Positions 1 to 8,329 of a stretch of DNA of 41,545 bases are shown piece after piece. Under the pieces are notes generated by a model. The model was not told the origin of the DNA, searched no databases, and saw nothing but the letters and a program-made list of their open reading frames with translations. How positions within the stretch are numbered: position 1 is the first letter of the stretch; every line of letters starts with the position of its first letter. The stretch lies in contig JANYGW010000018.1 of the NCBI GenBank assembly GCA_025359245.1, positions 1 through 41,545 on the forward strand, given 5' to 3'. Both the position numbers and the translations under genes were made by a program. This DNA comes from Massilia sp. GTDB lineage: Bacteria; Pseudomonadota; Gammaproteobacteria; Burkholderiales; Burkholderiaceae_D.

Positions 1-276
1 GCCCGACAACATGCACGGCAGATTGGTGCACACCGAGATCTTGAACTTGCCGACCGGCTTGGTGTTGTACATATTGTAGAAGGTGGCGACCTCTTGCACC
101 GCGATCGCGGGCATCTCGAGGTAGTCGGCCACGTCCTGCAATAGTTCCGGCGGAAGCCAGCCCTTTTCGTCCTGCGCAATGGCGAGCGCGGCCATGACGG
201 CCGACTGCTTCTGGTCCGGAGGGAACTTGGCGACCTCACGGTCGATCTTTTTGTATGACTGCTCTGATAACAACAT
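1..276 (-). CDS. nuoE: NADH-quinone oxidoreductase subunit E (partial, 3' end outside window)
   Basis: The first 92 codons of the 24-kDa subunit of respiratory complex I, which carries a [2Fe-2S] cluster next to the NADH-oxidising flavin in the cytoplasmic arm. The protein begins MLLSEQSYKKIDREV and contains the family region with LPPELLQDVADYLEMP and the run VATFYNMYNTKPVGKFKI. It is followed by the first cysteine pair of the cluster (VCTNLPCM, about residues 82-89). The rest lies beyond base 1. The start at 276 has GAGG a few bases upstream and follows nuoD by 36 bases in the same operon. The identification is firm because of the gene order and the cysteine region; only the length is unknown. 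Confidence 0.96.
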   Translation of the reverse strand, partial: MLLSEQSYKKIDREVAKFPPDQKQSAVMAALAIAQDEKGWLPPELLQDVADYLEMPAIAVQEVATFYNMYNTKPVGKFKISVCTNLPCMLSG

Positions 277-312
277 TTTTTGCCTCAATTGTGCAAGCGA
301 GTGATCGGTCGA

Positions 313-1566
313 CTAGCGGTCAATACTGCCGAAAACGATATCCTGGGTGCCGATGATGGTGACGGCGTCGGCGATCATGTGTCCACGGGCCATTTCGTCC
401 AGGCTCTGCAAGTGGGCATAGTCCGGGGCGCGGATCTTCAGGCGGTAAGGCTTGTTGGCGCCGTCCGAGACGATGTAGATGCCGAACTCGCCCTTCGGAT
501 GCTCGACCGCCGCGTAGGCCTCGCCCGGCGGCACGTGCATGCCCTCGGTGAACAGCTTGAAGTGGTGGATCAGCGATTCCATATTGGTTTTCATGTCGAC
601 GCGCGATGGCGGCGCGACCTTGTGGTTCTGCACCATGACCGGGCCCGGATTGGCGCGCAGCCAGCTCGAGGCCTGCTTGATGATGCGGTTCGACTGGCGC
701 ATTTCTTCCACGCGGACCAGGTAGCGGTCGTAGCAGTCGCCATTGGTGCCGACCGGGATATCGAAATCCATCTTGTCGTAGACCGAATACGGCTGCTTCT
801 TGCGCAGATCCCATTCGATGCCCGAGCCGCGCAGCATGGCGCCCGAGAAGCCCATCGCCAGCGCCGCTTCGGGCGTGACCACGCCGATGCCGACCGTGCG
901 CTGTTTCCAGATGCGGTTGTCGGTCAGCAGGGTTTCGTATTCGTCGACATAGGTGACGAAGCGCTTGCTGAACTCGTCGATGAAGTCGAGCAGCGAGCCC
1001 TGGCGCGATTCGTTCAGTTCGTCGATGGCCTTGGCGCTGCGGATGATCGAGGCTTTGTGCTTCGGCATCGCGTCCGGCAAGTCGCGGTAGACGCCGCCTG
1101 GGCGGTAGTAGGCCGCGTGCATGCGCGCGCCCGACACCGCTTCGTAGCAGTCGAACAGGTCTTCACGGTCGCGGAACGCGTACAGGAAGGGGCCCATGGC
1201 GCCGACGTCGAGCGCGTGCGCGCCCAGCCACATCAGGTGGTTCAGCAGGCGGGTGATTTCGTCGAACATCACGCGGATGTATTGCGCGCGCTCGGGCACG
1301 GTGATGCCGAGCAGTTTTTCGATCGCCATCACGTAGGCGTGCTCGTTCGACATCATCGACACGTAGTCGAGGCGGTCCATATACGGCACCGACTGCAAAT
1401 AGGTGCGCGTTTCGGCGAGCTTTTCGGTGCCGCGGTGCAGCAGGCCGATGTGCGGATCGGCGCGCTGGATCACTTCGCCGTCGAGCTCGAGCACGAGACG
1501 CAACACACCGTGCGCCGCAGGGTGCTGCGGGCCGAAGTTGAGGGTGTAGTTCTTAATTTCAGCCAT
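313..1566 (-). CDS. nuoD: NADH-quinone oxidoreductase subunit D
   Basis: The 49-kDa subunit of complex I, 417 residues, which forms the quinone-binding pocket with NuoB at the junction of the peripheral and membrane arms. The start chosen, [20 protein letters not shown], is the typical family N-terminus. An in-frame extension to 1983 is only open reading through nuoC and is not credible. Visible family motifs are GPQHPAAHG (residues 12-20), [12 protein letters not shown], the YMDRLDYVS region, and the C-terminal IVFGSIDR. The start codon overlaps the nuoC stop by one base (TAATG), which implies translational coupling. It is a separate subunit here, not the fused NuoCD found in enterobacteria. 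Confidence 0.98.
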   Translation of the reverse strand: MAEIKNYTLNFGPQHPAAHGVLRLVLELDGEVIQRADPHIGLLHRGTEKLAETRTYLQSVPYMDRLDYVSMMSNEHAYVMAIEKLLGITVPERAQYIRVMFDEITRLLNHLMWLGAHALDVGAMGPFLYAFRDREDLFDCYEAVSGARMHAAYYRPGGVYRDLPDAMPKHKASIIRSAKAIDELNESRQGSLLDFIDEFSKRFVTYVDEYETLLTDNRIWKQRTVGIGVVTPEAALAMGFSGAMLRGSGIEWDLRKKQPYSVYDKMDFDIPVGTNGDCYDRYLVRVEEMRQSNRIIKQASSWLRANPGPVMVQNHKVAPPSRVDMKTNMESLIHHFKLFTEGMHVPPGEAYAAVEHPKGEFGIYIVSDGANKPYRLKIRAPDYAHLQSLDEMARGHMIADAVTIIGTQDIVFGSIDR

Positions 1567-2159
1567 TATTTCATCCCGTAGTTGTCTTCCCGGATCACGC
1601 GCGGAATAATTTCGCGCGGTTCGATCGTCACGGGTTGGTAAATCACTCGTTTTTGCTCGGGATCGTAGCGCATCTCGACATAACCGGTGATCGGGAAGTC
1701 CTTGCGGAACGGATGGCCGATGAAGCCGTAGTCGGTCAGGATGCGGCGCAGGTCGTTGTGGCCTTCGAACAGGATGCCGAACAGGTCGAACGCTTCGCGC
1801 TCGTACCAGTTGACGGCGCGCCAGATGCCGGTCACGGAAGCGAGCACCGGCATGTCGTCGTCGGGCGCGAACACGCGCACCCGCAAGCGCCAGTTGTGGT
1901 CGATCGACAGCAGGTGCGAGACGGCGGCGAAACGCGGGCCGGTCCAGCTGCCTTCGCCGTAGGTCGAATAGTCGACCCCGCACAGGTCCAGCAATTGGTC
2001 GAACTTGAGCTCGGGATGGTCGCGCAGGGTCAGCATGGCGGCCAGGTAATCGGCGGCCTTGACGACCACCGTCACTTCGCCCAGCGCGGTGCTGACGGCT
2101 GCGCCCTCTCCCAGCACGGATGCCAGGGTAGCGGCCAGTTTTTCAATTTTACTTGTCAT
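1566..2159 (-). CDS. nuoC: NADH-quinone oxidoreductase subunit C
   Basis: The 30-kDa subunit of complex I, 197 residues, a cofactor-free scaffold protein of the peripheral arm that packs against NuoD. The diagnostic stretch [12 protein letters not shown] is present, followed by the family C-terminal region around [19 protein letters not shown]. The start at 2159 follows the nuoB stop after two bases, and the stop shares one base with the nuoD start. So nuoB, nuoC and nuoD are packed tightly in one transcript. Length is normal for the stand-alone NuoC of proteobacteria. No anomaly seen. Confidence 0.97.
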   Translation of the reverse strand: MTSKIEKLAATLASVLGEGAAVSTALGEVTVVVKAADYLAAMLTLRDHPELKFDQLLDLCGVDYSTYGEGSWTGPRFAAVSHLLSIDHNWRLRVRVFAPDDDMPVLASVTGIWRAVNWYEREAFDLFGILFEGHNDLRRILTDYGFIGHPFRKDFPITGYVEMRYDPEQKRVIYQPVTIEPREIIPRVIREDNYGMK

Positions 2160-2161
2160 GA

Positions 2162-2638
2162 TTAGCGGGCGATGGTGTTGGTGCGCTTGATCTTGTTCTG
2201 CAATTGCAGAATGCCGTACAACAGCGCTTCAGCGGTCGGCGGGCAACCTGGCACATACACGTCGACCGGCACGATGCGGTCGCAGCCGCGCACGACCGAG
2301 TACGAGTAGTGGTAGTAGCCGCCGCCGTTGGCGCACGAACCCATGGAAATGACCCAGCGCGGCTCGGGCATCTGGTCGTAGACCTTGCGCAATGCCGGCG
2401 CCATCTTGTTGCACAGCGTGCCGGCGACGATCATCACGTCGGACTGGCGCGGCGATGGGCGGAACACGACGCCGAAGCGGTCCATGTCGTAGCGGGCCGC
2501 GCCCGTGTGCATCATTTCAACCGCGCAGCAGGCCAGTCCGAACGTCATCGGGAACATCGATCCCGTGCGCGCCCAGTTGATCAGCTTGTCGGCTGTGGTG
2601 GTGATGAAACCTTCGTTCAATATGCCTTCAATTGACAT
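2162..2638 (-). CDS. nuoB: NADH-quinone oxidoreductase subunit B
   Basis: The 20-kDa (PSST-type) subunit of complex I, 158 residues, which carries iron-sulfur cluster N2, the last redox centre before quinone. The tandem cysteines C37-C38, then C102 and C132 (in [13 protein letters not shown] and [14 protein letters not shown]) are the four expected N2 ligands, all present. The start at 2638 lies three bases downstream of the nuoA stop, so the two genes are co-translated or nearly so. Length and motifs are normal, so the enzyme should be functional. Confidence 0.98.
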   Translation of the reverse strand: MSIEGILNEGFITTTADKLINWARTGSMFPMTFGLACCAVEMMHTGAARYDMDRFGVVFRPSPRQSDVMIVAGTLCNKMAPALRKVYDQMPEPRWVISMGSCANGGGYYHYSYSVVRGCDRIVPVDVYVPGCPPTAEALLYGILQLQNKIKRTNTIAR

Positions 2639-2641
2639 GGC

Positions 2642-3001
2642 TTATTCCCAATCAAGGGCACCTTTCTTCCAGATATACCAAAAACCGACGACGAATTCGG
2701 CGATGAACACCATCATCGTGATGAAGCCGGACCAGCCCAGTTCACGCATGGCAACGCCCCACGGGAAGAAGAATGCCGTTTCCAGATCAAACAAAATAAA
2801 CAGGATGGCGACCAGATAGTAACGGACGTCGAATTTCATGCGGGCGTCTTCAAACGCTTCGAAGCCGCACTCGTAGGGGGACAATTTAGCCGCGTCGGGC
2901 TTGTTCTGGCCAAGCAGGTAGCCGAGCACTTGGGGAACCACACCCACGCCGATACCGACCAGAATGAACAACAGAACGGGGAAGTAATTTTCGAGGTTCA
3001 C
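2642..3001 (-). CDS. nuoA: NADH-quinone oxidoreductase subunit A, GTG start
   Basis: The small membrane subunit of complex I, 119 residues with three predicted transmembrane helices (about residues 7-28, 62-84 and 90-112). The family signature [22 protein letters not shown] lies in the conserved loop between helices 1 and 2. The initiation codon at 3001-2999 is GTG; no in-frame ATG gives the expected N-terminus [13 protein letters not shown]. It is the first gene of the nuo operon. The 112 bases between it and the tRNA-Leu terminator must hold the operon promoter, which I could not place confidently. Confidence 0.97.
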   Translation of the reverse strand: MNLENYFPVLLFILVGIGVGVVPQVLGYLLGQNKPDAAKLSPYECGFEAFEDARMKFDVRYYLVAILFILFDLETAFFFPWGVAMRELGWSGFITMMVFIAEFVVGFWYIWKKGALDWE

Positions 3002-3066
3002 GGATGAGCCTTATTGAACGATCGGTTAATGAACCACTGCCTTGCCGCTGCAGCGCCCTGTCTCCA

Positions 3067-3096
3067 GATCCTGGCTTGAAGCCTACCACCAGGATC
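3067..3096. repeat. 8-bp inverted repeat in the nuo leader region
   Basis: GATCCTGG (3067-3074) and CCAGGATC (3089-3096) are perfect inverted repeats separated by 14 bases. They lie between the tRNA-Leu terminator and the nuoA start. No T-tract follows on either strand, so it is not a typical terminator. It could be an operator half-site pair or a 5' leader hairpin; function is a guess. Confidence 0.4.
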
Positions 3097-3113
3097 GGAC
3101 GACTGATCCTCGC

Positions 3114-3152
3114 AAAAAAGCCAGCTCAGGCGCAGCCCTTGCTGGCTTTCTT
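3114..3152 (-). terminator. Rho-independent terminator of tRNA-Leu
   Basis: Read on the minus strand, AAAGCCAGC (3149-3141) is followed after 15 bases by GCTGGCTTTTTT (3125-3114), a 9-bp stem ending in six T. It lies 12 bases after the tRNA 3' end, separates the tRNA transcript from the nuo operon, and implies that nuo has its own promoter. Confidence 0.85.
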
Positions 3153-3160
3153 TATTTTCT

Positions 3161-3247
3161 TGGTGCCGACGGCGAGACTCGAACTCGCACAGGATTGCTC
3201 CCACTACCCCCTCAAGATAGCGTGTCTACCAATTTCACCACGTCGGC
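3161..3247 (-). tRNA. tRNA-Leu (anticodon GAG)
   Basis: An 87-nt class II tRNA with an encoded CCA (3163-3161). The acceptor stem pairs GCCGACG (5') with CGTCGGC (3'). The anticodon stem CTATC/GGTAG encloses the loop TTGAGGG with anticodon GAG at 3213-3211, which reads CUC/CUU leucine codons. A long variable arm follows, then the T arm with GCGAG TTCGAGT CTCGC. The D arm has the usual GTGGTGAAATTGGTAGACAC sequence of leucine tRNAs. Confidence 0.97.
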
Positions 3248-3258
3248 TTGAGTGCGCT

Positions 3259-3287
3259 ATTCTACATTGTTACAGTGCTGTATTCAA
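3259..3287 (-). promoter_or_regulatory. Sigma-70 promoter for tRNA-Leu
   Basis: On the minus strand a -35 TTGAAT (3287-3282) and a -10 TAGAAT (3264-3259) are separated by exactly 17 bases. Transcription would begin roughly 5 bases before the mature tRNA 5' end at 3247. Spacing and position suit a stand-alone tRNA promoter. Confidence 0.7.
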
Positions 3288-3384
3288 TGCAAACTTGCGC
3301 TAAAACAAGGATAAAACTAAAAAACTGAACTTCTTTTTTGATGTGGATCATGGCAAACCACATCGATGCTGCCTGGTGCGCAGC

Positions 3385-3777
3385 TTACTTCGGAATCTGG
3401 CCCGCTGGCGTGGCTGGCGCCGGCGCGGCCGGTGTCGTTACAGCTGCCGGTGCGGCCGGTACTTTCTTCGCAGTGCCTGCAGCTACCGGCGCGGCCGCAT
3501 TCGCGCGCTCCATGACGCCGCCGCTGACAGCACCATCGCGCTTGTTGGCATAGCCTGCCAGGACCAGCGTCGTGGTAAAGAAGATGGCCGCGGCCACGCC
3601 GGTCGACTTGGACATGAAGTTCGACGAGCCGGTTGCACCGAACAAGCTGCCCGAAGCGCCGGAACCGAAAGCGGCGCCCATATCGGCACCCTTGCCGTGT
3701 TGAAGCAATACCAGCCCGATGATCGCCAGGGCGGAGATAACCTGCACAACTACAACCAGATTTTCCAACGAGTTCAT
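3385..3777 (-). CDS. secG: Preprotein translocase subunit SecG
   Basis: A small inner-membrane subunit of the SecYEG protein-export channel, 130 residues. The two membrane segments (about residues 5-25 and 55-77) flank the conserved loop QHGKGADMGAAFGSG...GSLFG, the family hallmark. After the second helix comes a 50-residue tail rich in alanine and proline (VPAAPAAVTTPAAPAPATPAG). This is common in betaproteobacterial SecG and probably unstructured. It lies 44 bases downstream of tpiA on the same strand, the usual tpiA-secG pairing, so the two are probably cotranscribed. The start at 3777 is preceded by a weak TGGAA. Confidence 0.96.
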   Translation of the reverse strand: MNSLENLVVVVQVISALAIIGLVLLQHGKGADMGAAFGSGASGSLFGATGSSNFMSKSTGVAAAIFFTTTLVLAGYANKRDGAVSGGVMERANAAAPVAAGTAKKVPAAPAAVTTPAAPAPATPAGQIPK

Positions 3778-3821
3778 TTCTATTCCATTCCAGGTTTGAT
3801 TGCGTTTACTTAAATTAATTC

Positions 3822-4565
3822 TTACTTGCCGGCGTGAATGATGGCGAGGAAATCGGCCGCCTTGAGCGCCGCCCCACCTATCAGTCCGCCGTCGATGTCC
3901 GGCTGCGCCATCAGCTCGGCGGCGTTGTCGGGCTTCATGCTGCCGCCGTACAGAATCTGCACGGCGCCAGCGCTAATGGCATTCGTTTCGGCCAGTTGCG
4001 CGCGCAAGCGTGCGTGCACTTCCTGCGCCATTGCCGGCGTGGCCGTCTTGCCGGTGCCGATCGCCCATACCGGCTCGTAAGCGACGACGATCTGGGCAAA
4101 ACGCTCGCCCGCCAGCGCCAGCACAGCGCCGAGCTGGTTGCGCACCACCACGACGGTCTGCCCTGCCTCGCGTTCGGCCAGCGTTTCGCCGACACAGACG
4201 ATAGGCGACATGCCAGCGTCGAGCACGGCGATCGCTTTTTTGGCGACCAGTTCGCTGCTTTCGGCATGGTAGGCGCGCCGCTCGGAGTGGCCGACGATCA
4301 CGTAACGGCAAGCAAAATCGGCCAGCATGGCGGCCGAGACTTCACCGGTAAACGCGCCGGCAGCGTGCGCCGAAACATCCTGTGCACCCCAGCTGACCGG
4401 GCTGCCGGTCAACAGTGCCTGGGCCTGGGCCAGATACGGCGCAGGAACGCAGACGCCGCAATCGGCACCGCCGTCCAGGCCCGCCACGATGCCGCCCAGC
4501 AGGCTTGCATTGGCGGCCAGGCTGCCATTCAGTTTCCAATTACCAACGACGAGTTTGCGACGCAT
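3822..4565 (-). CDS. tpiA: Triosephosphate isomerase
   Basis: Cytoplasmic glycolytic enzyme interconverting dihydroxyacetone phosphate and glyceraldehyde 3-phosphate; 247 residues, normal length for the TIM barrel. Active-site residues are visible: N9 and K11 in [11 protein letters not shown]93 in [10 protein letters not shown], and E164 in [14 protein letters not shown]. The last of these starts the phosphate-gripping loop 6. The phosphate-binding [10 protein letters not shown] sits near the C-terminus, as expected. Upstream of secG in the same direction. No irregularity seen. Confidence 0.98.
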   Translation of the reverse strand: MRRKLVVGNWKLNGSLAANASLLGGIVAGLDGGADCGVCVPAPYLAQAQALLTGSPVSWGAQDVSAHAAGAFTGEVSAAMLADFACRYVIVGHSERRAYHAESSELVAKKAIAVLDAGMSPIVCVGETLAEREAGQTVVVVRNQLGAVLALAGERFAQIVVAYEPVWAIGTGKTATPAMAQEVHARLRAQLAETNAISAGAVQILYGGSMKPDNAAELMAQPDIDGGLIGGAALKAADFLAIIHAGK

Positions 4566-4655
4566 AGTAGCCCAGATTTAATTAACCCGCTATTTTAACC
4601 GTCGTTCAGGGGCTGGTCAAACAAAGCCCGAAAGCGTTGCCCTGCCAAAACAACG

Positions 4656-4682
4656 CCATCCGCGCGTGCGCGGGGATGACGG
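4656..4682. repeat. Small palindromic intergenic repeat, copy A
   Basis: In the 132-base gap upstream of tpiA. Its minus-strand sequence starts CCGTCATCCCCGCGCACGCG and ends CGGATGG, so it folds on itself imperfectly. It matches the arms found at 34497, 36156/36230 and 38137/38193 (consensus near CGTCRTCCYCGCGCACGCGG). It resembles the small palindromic repeats (dRS3 or REP-like) scattered in betaproteobacterial intergenic DNA. Confidence 0.6.
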
Positions 4683-4697
4683 GCATGCCTGTCAGGC

Positions 4698-5678
4698 TCA
4701 GCGCACCTGCAACATGATCTTGCCGACGTGTTCGGAGCTCTCCATCAACGCGTGCGCCTGCGCTGCCTGCGCCAGCGGGAAGCTGCGGTAAATTACCGGC
4801 TTGATCTTGCCCGCCTCGATCAGCGGCCACACTTTCTCCTGCAGCCGCCAGGCAATCGCCGCCTTGAACGCGACCGGACGCGGGCGCAAGGTCGAGCCGC
4901 TGATGCTGAGCCTGCGCCGCAGCACCTGGCCCAGGTCGACCGTGGCCTTGGCGCCGCCCAGCAAGGCGATCAGCGCGATGCGCCCATCGTCGGCCAGGCA
5001 ATTGATTTCGCGCGCCACATAGTCGCCCGCCACCATGTCGAGCACCACGTCGACGCCCTTGCCCCCGGTCAGTTCCTTGACCACTTGCACAAAGTCTTCG
5101 CTGCGGTAATTGATGGCGCGCTCGGCCCCGAGCGCTTCGCAGGCGCGGCATTTCTCGTCGCTGCCGGCGGTGGCGAAGACGCGGTGCCCCAAGGCACTGG
5201 CCATCTGGATCGCGGTCACGCCGATCCCGGAACTGCCGCCCTGCACCAGCAGGCTATCCTCGCCGGCCAGCTGCGCGCGGTCGAACACATTGCTCCACAC
5301 GGTAAAGAAGGTTTCCGGCAGCGAGGCCGCCTGCAGCGCGCTCAATCCGGCCGGCACCGGCAGGCACTGCTGCAGCGGGGCCGCGCAATACTCGGCATAG
5401 CCGCCGCCCTGCACCAGCGCGCACACCAGGTCGCCTTTCTTGAACGGACTGTTGGCCAGGTCGCCGTCGACGATCTCGCCCGCCACCTCCAGCCCAGGCA
5501 GGTCGGATGCGCCCGGCGGCACCGGATAGTGTCCGAGGCGTTGCAGCACATCAGGGCGGTTGACGCCGGCCGCGTGCACCTTGATCAGCACCTCGCCGGC
5601 CTTCAGCGCCGGGATGGGACGCTCGCACAGTTGCAAAACATCGGGTGGTCCTGGTTGCTTGATTTCAATGGCGCGCAT
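4698..5678 (-). CDS. NAD(P)H-quinone oxidoreductase, zinc-less MDR family (PIG3-like)
   Basis: A cytoplasmic medium-chain reductase of the quinone oxidoreductase/PIG3 branch, 326 residues from the chosen start. Family features: N-terminal MRAIEIKQPGPPDVL, the GroES-like segment HAAGVNRPDVLQRLGHYPVPPGAS, and a nucleotide-binding turn GGSSGIG in LLVQGGSSGIGVTAIQMA. No structural-zinc cysteine cluster is present, which fits the zinc-independent branch. The PIG3-like branch reduces ortho-quinones with NADPH, but the substrate cannot be read here. I chose the ATG at 5678; an upstream in-frame TTG at 5699 would add seven residues and looks less likely. It is 132 bases upstream of tpiA in the same direction, so possibly but not certainly cotranscribed. 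Confidence 0.88.
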   Translation of the reverse strand: MRAIEIKQPGPPDVLQLCERPIPALKAGEVLIKVHAAGVNRPDVLQRLGHYPVPPGASDLPGLEVAGEIVDGDLANSPFKKGDLVCALVQGGGYAEYCAAPLQQCLPVPAGLSALQAASLPETFFTVWSNVFDRAQLAGEDSLLVQGGSSGIGVTAIQMASALGHRVFATAGSDEKCRACEALGAERAINYRSEDFVQVVKELTGGKGVDVVLDMVAGDYVAREINCLADDGRIALIALLGGAKATVDLGQVLRRRLSISGSTLRPRPVAFKAAIAWRLQEKVWPLIEAGKIKPVIYRSFPLAQAAQAHALMESSEHVGKIMLQVR

Positions 5679-5906
5679 GGCGGGATCTCGCTCGGGCAAA
5701 GACGCGATTGTACGTCAGCCAGCGCCGGGCGCAGGGACGATTGCCGGCCTTACGGGCCGGTAACGCATGAAAGGCGGCGGCAACAATGAATCTGCTTTCG
5801 ATATGAAGAGCAGATAACAGAAACCTTCTCATCAATATAATTGATTTCCACAAATAAATATAACAAATTCCCTCAAAAGCAGGCTCGGCATCTTTATGAA
5901 ATTATT

Positions 5907-5914
5907 AAAATAAA
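5907..5914. repeat. Target site duplication, left copy
   Basis: AAAATAAA immediately outside the left inverted repeat, identical to 7409-7416. Eight bases is the duplication length expected for IS66-family elements. Confidence 0.9.
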
Positions 5915-7408
5915 GTGACTGTTCAGCCGCTATGCAGCGAGCGCGATAGGATTGCCGTTGAATGCCCGGAGCAGTACCTCGAGCATGCCATGGCCTTGTT
6001 TGCGTAGTGTGTCGAGACAGGAGCGAATGACGCAAAAATTCTCGGCACCGATCACCGTGCGAAAGCAGCCGGATATTTTCTGCTTCACTTTGGGCATGCG
6101 CACCGCGCGTTCCCCAAGATTGTTGGTAAACGGTACGGCATGGTCGGTGACGAACAGCAGAACGGCGTCGGCATGTACCCGGAAGCGCCTGAGCAGGTTG
6201 AAGGTAACGGACTGTTTGGCCGGACCTTTCCTGCCTATGGTTCTGACCGCTTCCGGATTGAGTTGCTCGCCTTCGCTCACGATCGCGTCGTAAAGCGTGC
6301 GGAAGGCGGCGACATCGGCGGCACTGAACATCGCTTGTTTTTGTCGGGCCGCCTCGCATAGCTTGTTGGCGTTCAGCAGCAAGTTCGTCATCGCATCGGG
6401 CCATGCCTGTCCGGTGATTTCTTTCACGTACACCAGCTCACGTAGAAGGTGGGCATTGCACAAGGCATGAATGGACCCATCGAGCTTCCAATATGGCCCC
6501 CAGCAGTCATGTACCAGGACGCCTAACCGCTTTGGCAAGATGCCGTGAGCTTCGATCGCCACCATGCCGCGTTTGGCGTGTACGCCATACCAGGTCAGCG
6601 TTTCGTTGGCTGCGATGTGGAGCCACTGGAGCGTGCCGGCAACGCGAAGGCCAGACTCGTCGGCGTTGACCAGCAGCGCGTTGTGCAAGTTGTCGGCGAT
6701 CTGGTTGGCCGTGTCCTGCAGCGCGGCGCGCGCCTCGCCCACCCATGCCACCAGCGTGCCGGGAGAAACCGACAGGCCATAGATATCGTGCAGCAGTTCA
6801 GCGGTACGGGCGAAGGGCAGCATTTGCCCTTGAGTCAGATGGACTCCAAGGGCCTTCACGTTCGGGCCGTACTGCACGACGTCCGAAACGCCGGCAGGAA
6901 AGGAGCTCACATGCACCTGCCCACAGCTGCACGCCACTTCAAGCGCGCAGTGCTCGACGACATCGAAAGAACGGGCGGGCACATCGATGACCTGCCGGCG
7001 TTCAACCACCAATGCCGCGTCGAGCGGCAACGGCCGATGGCAACGATTGCATTGCGATGGCAAGGGGTGATGAATGGTATCTGTCGGCTCGGCGTCGCGC
7101 TTGAGCGTCTTCCCTTTGTGTCCATCTTGCGCGCCGGCTTTCTTGTCCGATGCTCCGCGCAACGAGCGCGTCTTCTTCGCAAGACCATCGGACGACGGCG
7201 GCTTACTCGAATTCTGGCTGTTCATTCCCAGCCTCGCCTCAACAGCGTCGAGACGTGCAAACAGCGCGTCGATAAGTCTGTCCTTGTCCTGATCGGACAG
7301 ATGAGTAAGGTCGGGGCGCGGCGGTTTTGGTGGCATGCACGCATGATGCGTTATCGCGGATCTGTTTACAACAACTTTCTACGCTGTGCGCTCAGGCTGA
7401 ATAGTCAC
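5915..7408 (-). mobile_element. Complete IS66-family insertion sequence, about 1.49 kb
   Basis: The element is bounded by inverted repeats GTGACTGTTCAGCCGC (5915-5930) and, on the other strand, GTGACTATTCAGCCTG (7408-7393), with 13 of the first 14 positions matching. It is flanked by a perfect 8-bp direct repeat AAAATAAA (5907-5914 and 7409-7416). It carries one transposase gene and no TnpA/TnpB accessory genes, as in the compact ISBst12-like branch of IS66. Intact ends, an intact gene and a perfect target duplication indicate a recent insertion. It sits in an AT-rich gap between the MDR oxidoreductase and the secreted protein at 7513. Confidence 0.95.
5930..7336 (-). CDS. tnpC: IS66-family transposase
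   Basis: A DDE transposase of 468 residues, the only gene of the element. Order of regions: an N-terminal amphipathic zipper-like helix (about 14-40); the family motif NSSKPPSSDG (42-51); and a zinc-finger-like segment with C96, C99, C130, C136 and C138. Then comes the catalytic core, with D226 in VNADESGLRV, D277 in VHDCWGPYWKL and E409 in NNLGERAVRMPKVKQKISG. All three acidic residues are present, so the enzyme should be active. The stop codon begins at the last base of the left inverted repeat. The start at 7336 leaves only 72 bases to the right end, which must hold the promoter. Confidence 0.96.
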   Translation of the reverse strand: MPPKPPRPDLTHLSDQDKDRLIDALFARLDAVEARLGMNSQNSSKPPSSDGLAKKTRSLRGASDKKAGAQDGHKGKTLKRDAEPTDTIHHPLPSQCNRCHRPLPLDAALVVERRQVIDVPARSFDVVEHCALEVACSCGQVHVSSFPAGVSDVVQYGPNVKALGVHLTQGQMLPFARTAELLHDIYGLSVSPGTLVAWVGEARAALQDTANQIADNLHNALLVNADESGLRVAGTLQWLHIAANETLTWYGVHAKRGMVAIEAHGILPKRLGVLVHDCWGPYWKLDGSIHALCNAHLLRELVYVKEITGQAWPDAMTNLLLNANKLCEAARQKQAMFSAADVAAFRTLYDAIVSEGEQLNPEAVRTIGRKGPAKQSVTFNLLRRFRVHADAVLLFVTDHAVPFTNNLGERAVRMPKVKQKISGCFRTVIGAENFCVIRSCLDTLRKQGHGMLEVLLRAFNGNPIALAA

Positions 7409-7416
7409 AAAATAAA
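7409..7416. repeat. Target site duplication, right copy
   Basis: AAAATAAA directly after the right inverted repeat, identical to 5907-5914. Confidence 0.9.
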
Positions 7417-7512
7417 ATCGTCCAAAATATCCCTCGCAAATCAAGAACGGCTATCTATACTAAATTTATTCCGATAACTCCGCCGTCGGATGCCAGTCAT
7501 CAGGAGGTCAAC

Positions 7513-7944
7513 ATGAAAAAATTGCTAGCCGCTTCAATGCTGGGCGCGCTCTCCGCGCTTGCCTTTGGCCAGACCCAGCCCGGCATCGAGGCGATACGCA
7601 TTTCCGGCGCGCTGACGCGCATCGAATTGCCCGCCGAATTGCGCAACATCTGGGCCGACGAATTCGATCAGGTCAAGGGCAGCTACCGCTTGTCGAACGG
7701 TAAAACGATGGAGCTCAGCCTGTGGGGCAACCGCATGTATGCCCGGGTCGACGGCATGCCCCGGTCCCAGCTGGTAGCCGCTTCTCCCTATGAGTTCGTG
7801 GCGCTGGACCGGCACATGAAGATCCGGATACGCGATGTGGAAAATAGCAGCGGCCCGATCATCGCCGACGTGATGCTGCTCACGCCGAGCCTGTCGGATG
7901 CAGCGGCGCCGGACACGCTGACCAGGCTGGTCGCGAGCCGCTAA
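7513..7944 (+). CDS. Secreted protein of unknown function
   Basis: A 143-residue protein with a clear signal peptide (MKKLLAASMLGALSALAFGQ, cleavage expected near residue 20). It should be exported by Sec and be periplasmic or extracellular. The mature part is about 120 residues with alternating short hydrophobic stretches and the phrases ELRNIWADEFDQVKGSYRLSNG and LSLWGNRMYARVDG; I recognise no catalytic motif and no cysteines. The start is well supported: AGGAGGT lies seven bases upstream. A -10-like TATACT is at 7456-7461 but without a good -35. The IS66 element ends 104 bases upstream, so it may have changed expression of this gene. Similar small secreted proteins of unknown role are common in Oxalobacteraceae (inference). 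Confidence 0.8.
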   Translation: MKKLLAASMLGALSALAFGQTQPGIEAIRISGALTRIELPAELRNIWADEFDQVKGSYRLSNGKTMELSLWGNRMYARVDGMPRSQLVAASPYEFVALDRHMKIRIRDVENSSGPIIADVMLLTPSLSDAAAPDTLTRLVASR

Positions 7945-8329
7945 AGAACAAGCCGCGCGGCCGCCGACACGTATGTTCTGCATACTTGCGCCGGTGTCCG
8001 CGCACTTTACTCGCCATAGCGGCCGTTAATGGCCGAGATAATCGCGGCCTTATTCTACTTTCGGTTAATTAACTGAATAACACATTCTCCGCACGAGATA
8101 TTTGTTCCTGATCGTTTCCCATCCGGCAAATATGACAAGCACGGCAGCGCTGTTCGCTTCTTATTGCATACATTAATGCATCCGTGCGCACACCGCGCGC
8201 CACCGACAATTCAATTGACATTCAAAGACGGGCGTTGTCTCGCCGCAGCAATGCTCAACGACGCCGCTTGACGCCGCTCATCGACATGCATTTATGTTAA
8301 TATTTCATTTTTTAAACTAAAGAACCGAC
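7945..8329. other. 385-base intergenic region without a recognisable gene
   Basis: No convincing ORF or RNA gene. The first part is GC-rich with short GGCC-type inverted repeats but no T-tract terminator. The second half is AT-rich and ends with a possible promoter for the lipoprotein gene: TTGACG at 8268-8273, followed about 18-19 bases later by TTATGTT. The palindrome-like TGCATACATTAATGCA lies around 8166-8181. Confidence 0.5.

Noticed and set aside
313..1983. 556-residue extended NuoD suggesting a NuoCD fusion
   Set aside because: The upstream part is out of frame with nuoC; NuoC has its own complete frame and stop.
5744..5760. CCGGCC-TTACG-GGCCGG hairpin considered as a terminator
   Set aside because: No T-tract on either strand; it lies upstream of the MDR gene, so at most a leader structure.
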